Source: Phytophthora sp. 'mugwort'
Lineage: Eukaryota; Oomycota; Peronosporomycetes; Peronosporales; Peronosporaceae
Direction of reading: 5' to 3'
Assembly (NCBI GenBank): GCA_033558025.1
Contig: JAUCEF010000018.1
Location: forward strand, 4,859,053-4,923,052
Length of the DNA: 64,000 nt
This document shows, piece by piece, positions 54,789 through 63,326 of this stretch. The stretch's first letter is position 1, and every line of letters begins with the position of its first letter. The notes under the pieces were generated by a model, which was not told the origin of the DNA, made no database searches, and worked only from the letters and a program-made list of their open reading frames with translations. Made by a program: the position numbers and the translations under genes.

Positions 54789-56627
54789 GTGGACAACGAA
54801 ATCTCGAATCTCGCCTTCCACGACCTGATGTCTCCACCTGCTGATTTACCTGCCACCCTCAAGCGACTGCTAGGACTGAACCTCAATTTCTGTCCCACAC
54901 CGCGCCGACTCTCGACTACCGATCTCCTTGAACGGCTACCAGACTTTGTTCGATCGCTTCGACTCCGGTACCTATTCCGGAAGAACGACAACAAAGCGTT
55001 CACGAAGAGCTCAATCTACGTGAAGAACGAAGCGTTTCAGCCACCACCATGTCCCCCTGCGATTGAAGCAACACTTCAGACCATCGAACAACGTCTTCAA
55101 GTTACAACATTGGTCTCCAAGCGACACTTCAACATGACCAAGACCCAACGGGACTTGCTCAAGACCCTGATGTTCCGGCACGATCTCAAGGTTCTGCTGA
55201 CCGACAAAAACCTCGGCCCAGCAGTCATGACATCAACCCAATACGTCGACTTCTGCCTTGATCATCTCCAAGACACTACGACGTACCGGAACATCCAAGC
55301 GCCCCCAGATGCCATCCTGAGACTGCTGAAGGGTACCGTCAGGAAGTACTACGAACGCATGTTTCAGCGATACGGCTACGATGTGGACTGGAAGGATACG
55401 GCGATCATCACCCACAAGATTGACGCAAGATCGCTGAATGTGTTCTACGCACTAGCGAAGATACACAAGCCTCAGTTAGCACCGAGACCAATCGTCTCAA
55501 ACGCTAATGGAGTGCTCCTCGGACTCTCCAAGTGGCTCAACTACCAACTCCAGCCACTGCTGAAAGCCTCTGCGTCATATCTCAAGAACTCGGATCAGCT
55601 CCTGACCGATCTCGCCGCCCTCCAAGTCACGCCGCAAGATCAGATCCTCACGTTCGATGTCGTTTCGCTATACACGAGTATACCGATCGACTGCGCACTC
55701 GATACGTTTGCAAGGATCCTCAACGATCATCGATGGAAGACTGCCATCCTGGAAGGACTACACCTCATTCTGAGGTTCAACTACTTCCAGTTCGGCGACA
55801 CGATGTGGCACCAAATCACAGGTACCGCAATGGGTACTCCGGTTGCACCAGCTTTTGCCTCACTGTACCTTGCGCACTTTGAGAGCCAGCTGACACCAGA
55901 GTTCCAAGAATCCCTTGTGTACTTCCGTCGATACATTGATGATGGATTGATCATCTGGCGCCCAAGAACGGAAGATCCTTTTGCACTCCAAAGGTTCTTC
56001 GCCAAGTTCACGCGTCTGTCAAGACTCAAGTTCACACACGAACAGAGTCTGACCGAAGCGCCGTTTCTCGATCTCTGGATCATCAAGACCGAAAACAGAC
56101 TTCGAACCAAGACGCACCAAAAAGCGCTAAATCTGTACCTCTACCTTCCAGCTGCCAGCGCACATCCGCCTGGCGTGCTCAAAGGGTTGATCTACGGACT
56201 CGTGAAGAAGTACGCAATGCAGAACCCAGACGCGAACGACTTCAAGTCGGTCGTTAATCTGCTTCTGCAACGACTGCAAAGTCGTGGCTATCGAGCCACC
56301 AAACTGCTACCAATCTTCCGAACTGCGCTGGAGGAAACAAGAGCACCAAGGCCGCGGACATCCAAGGTCTTCTTTAAAGTTCCCTACGATCCGAATGGAC
56401 CGTCCGGCGCGGAACTAAAGAGACTCCTTGACGTCCAAGCACTCGAAACCGAAACAAAGAAATTCGGGATCGACCAAGTCAGCCTGTGCTATCTGAAGCC
56501 TCCGACTCTCAAGCGCAAGCTGTGCCCAACAAGACTACCACCGACATTCTCCCCGTCTCCTGCAGACCGCCTCGCACTTCGATCAAGAAAGCGAAAGCGA
56601 TCGGTCTGTACAGAGGACGGGGGGTAA
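54789..56627 (+). CDS. PLE ORF2, reverse transcriptase without GIY-YIG endonuclease, ~600 aa
   Basis: Motifs counted from 54,789: 'LTDKNLGPAVM' (~137), 'YALAKIHKP' (~220), 'PIVSNANG' (~234), catalytic Asp in 'FDVVSLYTSIP' (~290), 'GTAMGTPVAPAFASLYL' (~345), 'YIDD' (~382) and 'FLDLWI' (~435). These are the PLE RT motifs, close to telomerase RT. The C-terminal 150 residues are basic and hold no GIY-YIG. Start uncertain: the frame is open upstream to at least ~54,440 inside ORF1 with no ATG; the first ATG is 54,828. The stop codon TAA (56,625-56,627) is the first three bases of the adjoining telomeric repeat. Confidence 0.87.
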   Translation: MDNEISNLAFHDLMSPPADLPATLKRLLGLNLNFCPTPRRLSTTDLLERLPDFVRSLRLRYLFRKNDNKAFTKSSIYVKNEAFQPPPCPPAIEATLQTIEQRLQVTTLVSKRHFNMTKTQRDLLKTLMFRHDLKVLLTDKNLGPAVMTSTQYVDFCLDHLQDTTTYRNIQAPPDAILRLLKGTVRKYYERMFQRYGYDVDWKDTAIITHKIDARSLNVFYALAKIHKPQLAPRPIVSNANGVLLGLSKWLNYQLQPLLKASASYLKNSDQLLTDLAALQVTPQDQILTFDVVSLYTSIPIDCALDTFARILNDHRWKTAILEGLHLILRFNYFQFGDTMWHQITGTAMGTPVAPAFASLYLAHFESQLTPEFQESLVYFRRYIDDGLIIWRPRTEDPFALQRFFAKFTRLSRLKFTHEQSLTEAPFLDLWIIKTENRLRTKTHQKALNLYLYLPAASAHPPGVLKGLIYGLVKKYAMQNPDANDFKSVVNLLLQRLQSRGYRATKLLPIFRTALEETRAPRPRTSKVFFKVPYDPNGPSGAELKRLLDVQALETETKKFGIDQVSLCYLKPPTLKRKLCPTRLPPTFSPSPADRLALRSRKRKRSVCTEDGG

Positions 56628-56638
56628 ACCCTAAACCC
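56625..56638. repeat. Two telomeric units between the PLE copies
   Basis: TAAACCCTAAACCC joins the 3' end of the full PLE to the 5' end (TTTGACACGG) of the second copy and supplies the ORF2 stop codon. Confidence 0.95.
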
Positions 56639-57160
56639 TTTGACACGGTGGCGCGTCACAACCAGCATCCGTGATGTTGAAGATTCCCAGCGGGAAAATT
56701 CTACACGGTTAAAGATTCGCACTGCGAAGATTCCCAGCTGGATTCTCTTGGTACACAATTGGATTCTCTGGGTACAGAACTGGATTTTCGGGGTACATTC
56801 ACCCAACAAATCTAGTTTTAACCCACACCCACTTCTCGAAGATTCAAGTGCACCCACGCACGCAAGTTGAAGATTCGAGAAACCAAGATGCATGAATCTT
56901 GCATGTGTAGTGAGTAGCTAGCAGTAGCAGAACAGCTTCAGCTGGACACTCACTTCTCAATTTGCCGTCCACTGAAGAAGCCCAAGCGAAAGGACCACCG
57001 GAGAGGCCGACCTCCCGACCCTTTGGACAACCAAATACAATTGTTTTTGTCGCGTCAAGCCTCAGTCTCAAGACACAAACCGCTTGGCACCGTTTTGCGC
57101 TGCCTCGCGTTTGCACTCACTCCGGCTTCGCCTTCGTTCATGCCACGACCCTAAACCCTA
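56639..57160 (+). mobile_element. PLE copy 2: 5'-UTR-only fragment ending at telomere-like motif
   Basis: Matches 53,220-53,742 with few differences (for example TTCCC/TTCTC, and one small deletion near 56,745). It stops exactly at the internal ACCCTAAACCCTA motif, before ORF1. Gypsy-2 sequence starts at once after it. Confidence 0.93.
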
Positions 57161-57658
57161 GATATCGCGACCTTCGCGCCGATTGTCCGTCCCGCATGCA
57201 CGTCACCGATACTGGGTGCGCGAGACGGGGCGTGATTACGCTCATATCTCAACTCAGGTGTCGCACCGTTCCGTCCCTGACTGGCATTCAGAGGGCAGGT
57301 CACCGCCACCCTGTACGGCTCTTGGAGCTCGTCCTCACTTCCTGCGGAGTCAGGGGCCTTCGGTCGCAGCAGGATCCTGATCGGCGGGTTGTACTCCACT
57401 CGATCAACTGCGGGCTCCAGATCCGGCACTGGCGGCGCCGCTGCTCGGCGGATGCCGCATCCGTAGTGGCTTCCCACGCCAGGGTTTGCCACTCGGCATA
57501 GCGCCGGGATGCTACAGAGACGAAGACTGGATGGAGAGGAATATGGCCCCGGCCAGCCATAGTCCGATTTGCACGTCCCTGTTCAAGATTAGCTTCGTGT
57601 CTCGCAGGTTCGTGAGATGTAATAGCGGATTCTGCCTGGGTTTTTAACTAGGGTGGGC
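57161..57658 (-). mobile_element. Gypsy-2 internal region, right part, inverted
   Basis: Read from 57,658 down: GCCCA, then a frame 'LVKNPGRIRYYIS' which continues the protease-RT linker left off at 51,887, then 'DVQIGLWLAG' and a proline-rich stretch with frameshifts. It ends at the telomere-like junction of PLE copy 2. Confidence 0.82.
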
Positions 57659-58185
57659 TGTAATGATGTGGGGCGGAGGAGAAGGAGAAGGGGCTGGCGA
57701 GTAGGAAGGAAATTTGGAAGTGATCCATTTTGGGCGGTCCTTAGTTCGCTAGCGCTATATCTAAGCCGCCATGGAGGCTCTTGTGTGTCCTTTGTGCCAC
57801 GCTGGATATTCTCCGCACGGTGACCAACCATTCCTCTACATCACATGCAAACCTACACGTCACACTCTATTGACTATCTGATTGGCTGGAGACTCTGGGA
57901 CATTCTCTGGTTTCGTCATCATGATAATGATTGCGTGTACCATGAGTGTAGTTCACATACGTGATCCTTGGAAGATGTCGTGGTGTCGCACGGCGCCTCC
58001 TTATGTGCAAAATATGCAAAATAAAATGTGTTATCGATGGGACTCGAACCCGTGACCTTTGCCTTGGACGATAGAAACTTTACGTCTGCACCAGACTGTG
58101 CGTATATCGATTGTGTCGGGACCAAAGGTCTTACCTATACGTAACCGATGTAAAATGTGTCGTAATTGCAAACCACATCCTTACA
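57659..58185 (-). repeat. LTR-3, minus-strand copy (527 bp); 3' LTR position of Gypsy-3
   Basis: Reverse complement of 51,888-52,408 with small indels near its end (CTTCTCCTT repeat). It directly follows the end of the Gypsy-3 pol gene, and its far flank is GCCCA on the minus strand. Confidence 0.92.
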
Positions 58186-59912
58186 TCTCCAGCGAGTGAC
58201 TTCGAGTCGAAGCTTGTGGAACTGTTCGACGAGAACTTTCCAGTGGGAGACGTGGTTGATGTCGCTTTCATATTCCCATGTTGCCTCGTGGTCTGGGTAT
58301 CCGTTCCACTTGACCAACCATTGTTTCTTGCGGTTCACGATTCGGTGTTTAAGAAGTTTTTCGACGAAATACATTTCTTCACCGGTGTTCTCGTCCACGA
58401 CGACCCGCGATGTTTTGGGTATTGGTCGGCTCTTGAACCGCTCGTGATCTTGGACAAAATGCGCTAAAATATCCACATTAAATGTGGGGTTCATTCTCTG
58501 CATGTTTGCGGGTAATTGGAGTTTTGCGACGTTTTCCCCGATCATTTTGACGATTTTGAATGGACCGATCTTCCTTGCTGCAAGTTTTGCACGTTTAACT
58601 TCCATGTCCTGTGCTGCGTGTCGAAGGGGAAGACGGCGAGTGTCGAGCATCACCAACTCGCCCACTTTGAACGCAACGTCATTGCGCTTTTTTTTTGGTC
58701 ATAATAGCGTTTTTGTGACTCTTGTGCGTGCTTTAAATGCACTCTTGCTTGTTCGACGAGCTTCTGCCGATCTTCGTGGAATGTTTTCGCGAATTCGGCA
58801 ATGTCGAGTTCGGGGTTGTTAGCGCTCGTAGCTAGCGCTGTTGGGAGTCCGATAGGTAGTCGCTCTTTGCGTCCCGTGTCGATTTCGAACGGCGACAGTC
58901 CCGTTGAGGCACTAGTTAGAGTTGCGTGTGCATACTCTGTCGTTGGTAATTTTTCTGACCAATCCTGGCCATGATACGAAGTCATACAACGAAGTGCGTC
59001 TTCCAGAACGAGATTCTGTCTCTCTGTCTGGCCGTCAGCCTGAGCTCGGTGCGCGGTTGTCATGTTCAATTTGATGCCCATAATTTTAGCGAGCGAACGC
59101 CAAAATTTCGATGTAAATTTCGAGTCTCGATCGCTGATGATGACTGCGGGTATTCCATGGTGTCGCACGACATTGTCGAAATAGATGTGGGCAGTTTGCT
59201 CTGCGTCGTCCGTTGTATTCACTGCGATGTACTTGGGACGTTTTGAGAGTTTGTCGACGACTGTTAGGATCGCATCAAATCCGTTGGATTCCGGTAAGCC
59301 GGTGTTGAAGTCCATTGACACCACTTCCCAACATTCTTTGAGGATTGGAATAGGAACGAGTTTCCCATTTTTCTTGGCGTTGTTGTGTTTCCATCTTGCA
59401 CATGTTTCGCAACTTGTGACGTAGTCGTAGATGTCTTTCTCCATGTTTTTCCAGTAGTACCATTGTGCAACCCGAAGGAATGTGCGCCGAACTCCGGGAT
59501 GTGCTGCAATGGCTGCGTCGTGTAAATCCGAGATGATATTTGTGCGAAGTTGGTAGTCGTTCGGCACACAAAGTCGCAATGTCTTGTTTTGCGTGTGTAA
59601 ATATACTAGCTCGTCGATTATCTCGAATTTGTTGGAGTTGATGCCTTCTTTGATGTCCTTGTCGCTTTTGTAACCTTGCACAAACATTTTTTGAACGGAA
59701 GGTGCGAGTGTCATAAAGCTGTGTGACACAGTCATGGCGGAGGAAATTTGAGGCAAAGACGCTCCCCCGACAATTTGCTTCGCCGTGGGTGTGGCACGAA
59801 AGCTTTCTTTATACGCAATTGCATGCGTCCTGCATTGATCCGAGCAACGATGGAACTGGATAGAGCTGACGTCGGTGGGTTGTCGCGATAATGCGTCTGC
59901 AACCGCATTCAA
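58135..59912 (-). pseudogene. Gypsy-3 integrase and chromodomain
   Basis: Starts with 'NAVADALSRQPTDV' (end of RNase H), then the HHCC zinc region ('HPGVRRTFLRVAQWYYW', 'SCETCARWK'), integrase core with 'VVSMDFNTGLPES' (D1), 'IISDRDSKFTSKFW' (D2) and 'QADGQTERQNLVLEDALR' (E), all catalytic residues kept. The frame breaks at a T9 run (58,689-58,697); removing one base restores it into 'FKVGELVMLDTRRLP' and a chromodomain 'YFVEKLLKHRIVNRKKQWLV...W' near the end. The last codons overlap the LTR. Confidence 0.85.
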
Positions 59913-59919
59913 ACTTCCG

Positions 59920-61278
59920 CTAACATGATGGATCTGGAAGTTGAATTGCGCGAAAAAATGTCAAATAGCGTGCTAACTTGGAAGACACTTTAGGATGGTG
60001 CAACAACCATGAGCATGCGCTGTTGTCGGTGAAGAGGACAAAAGGCCGTCCGTAGAGGTAGTGACGCCATTTCTCGAGTCCTGTTTTGATCGCGAAAATA
60101 ATTCCTTCTCGTGTGTGGGCCAATTCAGCTCGTGTGGTCCCAGCTTCTTCGAGTAGAACGCAATTGGATGGTCGTTTGTGCCATATTTTTGCGAAAGAAC
60201 TCCACCACACAGTGTCCCGACGCATCCGTGGTTACAATAAATTCGCGTTCGAAGTCGGGCAATTTAAGCACAGGCGCAATTTGCAGAGCGTCTTTGAGTG
60301 CTTGAAATGCGTTGTTTTGCGATGCGTGCCATTCCCGTTTTGCATCTTTCTTGACTAACGCGCTCAAAGGCAGCGCTAGTGTAGCGAAGTTGCAGATAAA
60401 CCGACGGTAGTAGCCTGCAAGTCCTAGAAAGCTCTGAAGCGCTTTGGTGTTTGCTGGTGTCGTCCATTTGGCGATAGCCTCCGTCTTCTTCGTGTTGACA
60501 GCGATGCCTTGTGCGGAGACGGTGTGTCCGAGGAAGTTAACCGATTTTGCGCCAAAATGACACTTGGTAACTTGAGCGTACAATTTCTCGCGTTGCAGTA
60601 CTTGGAACAGCGTCTCTAGATGCCCAGTGTGTTCGTCCATAGTCTTGGAGAAGACGCAAATGTCGTCAAGATAGACCACAATAAATGAGTATTTGCCAAA
60701 CAGAACCCGCATGAGACGTGACCACACGCCCGGCATGCCTGCAAGACCCATTGGTGCAACACACCATTGATATAAATCTCGGTGTGTGTGCGGAATGCGG
60801 TGAATTTGCGAGACTCAGGCGATATGCGCATTTGGTGGTAACCCTGCGCGAGATCGAGCACTGAGAACACCGTAGCACCGAGCATTTTGTCGAACAGCTC
60901 TTCCATTCGCGGTAAAGGGATTCTTGGAACTATGGTTTGCGAATTAACATACCGATAGTCAATAACCCAACGAATCGGTAGTGTTGCATTCCCGGATCGC
61001 ACCCACTCCGATCGTGAAGGTTGTGTCCCTGTTTGCGGATCCTTTTTGGGAATACCAAACACATTGGACACCCAGGGAGAATCGGAGATTTCAATCCATC
61101 CCTTCTTCAGCTTCTCTTCCACAAACAGGTCGAGAGCGTCTTGCTCCGTCTTGGACAACCGAAAAGGTGGACGATTGCTTGGTTTTGCGTCTGGTTTTGT
61201 TGTCACTCGAACTCGACGCGGCGGTGAGGTGGTAACCCGTCTGGTAATGCCTTGGGGAATACTTCTTGATACTCGCAA
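59920..61278 (-). pseudogene. Gypsy-3 reverse transcriptase and RNase H
   Basis: 'KPSNRPPFRLSKTEQDALDL', 'VFSVLDLAQGYHQMRISPES', then an extra AT at ~60,768 shifts the frame, and after it 'MGLAGMPGVWSRLMRVLF' and catalytic 'VVYLDDICVFS'. Connection 'INFLGHTVSAQGIAVN'-like sequence, RNase H 'VTTDASGHC', a frame break near 60,215, then 'TGLEKWRHYLYGRPFVLFTD'. Otherwise well conserved. Confidence 0.85.
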
Positions 61279-63019
61279 TTAGCGACTCGATGCGTGTTGG
61301 TATAGTTGACAGTTGCGTATCGACCTGGCACACCTTGACGCGGTAGACCTCTTCGTAGCTTTGTTGTTTGAGCCTTTTTGCAAATTCCACACTGGAGACT
61401 TGTGCCGCAATTTTTATCGCAATTTGTGTTGCGGGTTGCTCGTATTGTGTGCGTTCACGTTCTTGTTGTGATATTTCTGGTCGATGGTCGGTTTCGATGT
61501 CCAAACTTGGCTTAGCGGTTTGTTGAGCAGGATTCAATACACGTGGTGTGGGTTCGATTCCCAAAGGCCACCTTTTATTGTTGCCTTCCTCAAAGCTGAC
61601 TTCGTGCGTCTGATAGTTGATCTGGGGATTGTACCGATGGTAAAAGGGCTTTCCCAGGATCATGTCTTGTCCATCGCCCATTTTCCACTCGATGACGCGG
61701 ATGTTGAAACTTCGACCCCCTACCTCGAGGTCCACCAATCCATGCTTGGCCTCTTGAGTCGTGGTGGTTGTGCCATCGAACCTCTTGACCTTGATGTGTT
61801 CGGAGGTGGCCAGGTGGCCGAGTACTCCAGGCTTCACAATGTTGTCGGTGGCTCCACTGTCGAACATAACTATCACGTCGTTGCCGTTGCACTTGGCAGG
61901 GGTACGCACTAACTCATGTTCCCCGTATTCCTCCTTGGAGATGGGGGTGTTGTGGTTAACTTCCACTACAGTCTCCTCTCTCGCACTTGGTGTTGGATCG
62001 ACGACGAATTCCACGGTGTTGATTTCCGTGTTGTGAGTGTCATACTCTTCGATGTCGTGAGTACCATACTCCTCGGTGTTTCCCTCCTGTTCGAAGTAAT
62101 TGACCGCCGTTCTGCGCCACGGCTGATTTGCAGGGGCACCATTGTTTTGTCTGCGTGCATCGCTGTTCTTCTTGTAGCATTCGCTGATGAGATGCCCAGT
62201 CTTCTTGCAATACGCACAAACTTTCCGTGGCTGGTGTGATGGTTGCGGATTATACCGAACTTGTGCGTTGTCGATTTCCATGGGTTCCGGACCCGAATTA
62301 CGCGGCTGGTATGGTCGACCAAACTTCGTGTTCCTGGCGAACTGGGGAGCTTGTTGCTGATACCTTGGTTGACTTGAGAACCTTTGTGGAGGTCGCTGGT
62401 GGCAGTCATACCGTTGATTGAACGATCCGCCGAAATGAGTGCGTTCGTACTCGAGGGCAACTGCAAAGCACTCCGAGATCGTGTCGCATTGGCGATATTC
62501 CACTTCGCGGCCTAATTGGGCGACAAGTCCACGCGTAAAGTACGTGATTTTGTCTAGTTCACTAATGTCTTTGACTTGCGTCAGCAACATTCGGAACCTG
62601 ACAATGTAGTCTTCGAGGGACTTGCATCGATTCTGACGCAACTGGTATAGTTGGTCACGCAACCGACGCTGATTGTCCCGAGGCACAAACTCATTCGTGA
62701 GTAAGTGCATGAGGTCTTGCACGTCATGGACATTGCTGCGGTTCAGCATGTACCACGCGGCTGCATTTCCTCGGAAGTTTGCGCTCATCATGGCCACAAT
62801 GCGTGAGCCGTTGACTGGGTCTTCCCAGTTGATGTTTTTGGCCTCAAGGAACCGCATGACTTGGTCAAAGTATAGATCGACCGATTCTCCAATCTCACCC
62901 GAAAAATGTGGGAGTGAGATGCCTTCGACTCGCGTTTCTTTGCGTGCGAGTTGCTCCATAAGTTGTTGCTGCCTTTCGGCGAGCTCTGTCATTTGTTTCA
63001 CTAGATCGCGGGTACTCAT
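61091..63019 (-). pseudogene. Gypsy-3 gag and protease
   Basis: ATG at 63,019. Gag coil (1-45), capsid-like 'YFDQVMRFLEAKNINWEDPV' and 'CKSLEDYIVRFRMLLTQVKD', RGG-like linker, zinc knuckle C-A-Y-C-K-K-T-G-H-L-I-S-E-C (intact), acidic linker, retropepsin 'VIVMFDSGATDNIVKPGVLG' (~62,0-61,85 kb) and 'GDGQDMILGKPFYHRYNPQI'. The frame shifts near 61,265 just before RT, so the last ~60 codons are out of frame. Confidence 0.85.
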
Positions 63020-63086
63020 TTTCCTAATTGCCTCTTTTGTTTGAATGTTCGTTTTTATTTTTTTTTTACTTTTGTTTTGTTTTGTT

Positions 63087-63103
63087 GGGGCTCTGCTATA
63101 CCA
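63087..63103 (-). promoter_or_regulatory. Gypsy-3 primer binding site
   Basis: Minus strand TGGTATAGCAGAGCCCC, similar to the TGGTATCAGAGC initiator-Met site of many gypsy elements. A partial duplicate TGGTATAGCA lies at 63,107-63,116. Confidence 0.55.
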
Positions 63104-63136
63104 ATTTGCTATACCAAAAAAAATGAGCGCTTATTA

Positions 63137-63326
63137 TTAAGCCCTATTAGAAGTTCCTGACTTATTTCTGCGGATTTTCTTGTACGAGGTGATCTGCCGG
63201 TCCGTGAAAGCGGTGAGTAAGTCTTCGACCTGCTCGAGACGGTGATTGAGGCGATCCGTCAGTTCTTGCAGCAGGTTGCGGGCGTCCGAGTCCTTGGCGT
63301 TGGGGATTTCGTTCCGAATAAACTTG
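63137..63326 (-). pseudogene. Truncated reading frame abutting the telomere
   Basis: A minus-strand frame open from the telomere border to a TAA at 63,137 encodes ~60 residues: 'NLLQELTDRLNHRLEQVEDL' with a clear coiled-coil pattern, then a basic tail (YKKIRRNKSG). Its N-terminus is missing because the telomere begins there. Product unknown; it may be another retroelement's gag or a subtelomeric gene. Confidence 0.5.

Larger units (their letters stand above)
53220..56624 (+). mobile_element. Telomere-linked Penelope-like element (PLE), full-length copy, lacking endonuclease
   Basis: Bounded on both sides by telomeric repeats. ~550-bp 5' UTR starting TTTGACACGG, then ORF1 (coiled coil, basic tail) and ORF2 (reverse transcriptase). 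No GIY-YIG endonuclease follows the RT. Endonuclease-deficient PLEs at telomeres are known from rotifers, fungi, plants and stramenopiles; they are thought to use the chromosome 3' end as primer. The sense strand's 3' end joins CCCTAAA-strand repeats, the arrangement expected from priming on a TTTAGGG overhang. Both frames are intact, so this copy may be recent. Confidence 0.88.
58186..63130 (-). mobile_element. Gypsy-3: chromodomain Ty3/gypsy element (chromovirus) lacking its 5' LTR
   Basis: Complete internal region in order on the minus strand: primer site, gag, protease, RT, RNase H, integrase, chromodomain, then LTR-3. No LTR precedes the primer site; instead a foreign frame and then the telomere follow. 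There are about five frame breaks, one of them in a T9 homopolymer. Confidence 0.88.

Noticed and set aside
56639..57160. PLE copy 2 as a pseudo-LTR of a tandem full-length pair
   Set aside because: A pseudo-LTR would carry 3' sequence of a second copy or continue into ORF1; this one stops at the telomere-like motif and passes into Gypsy-2.
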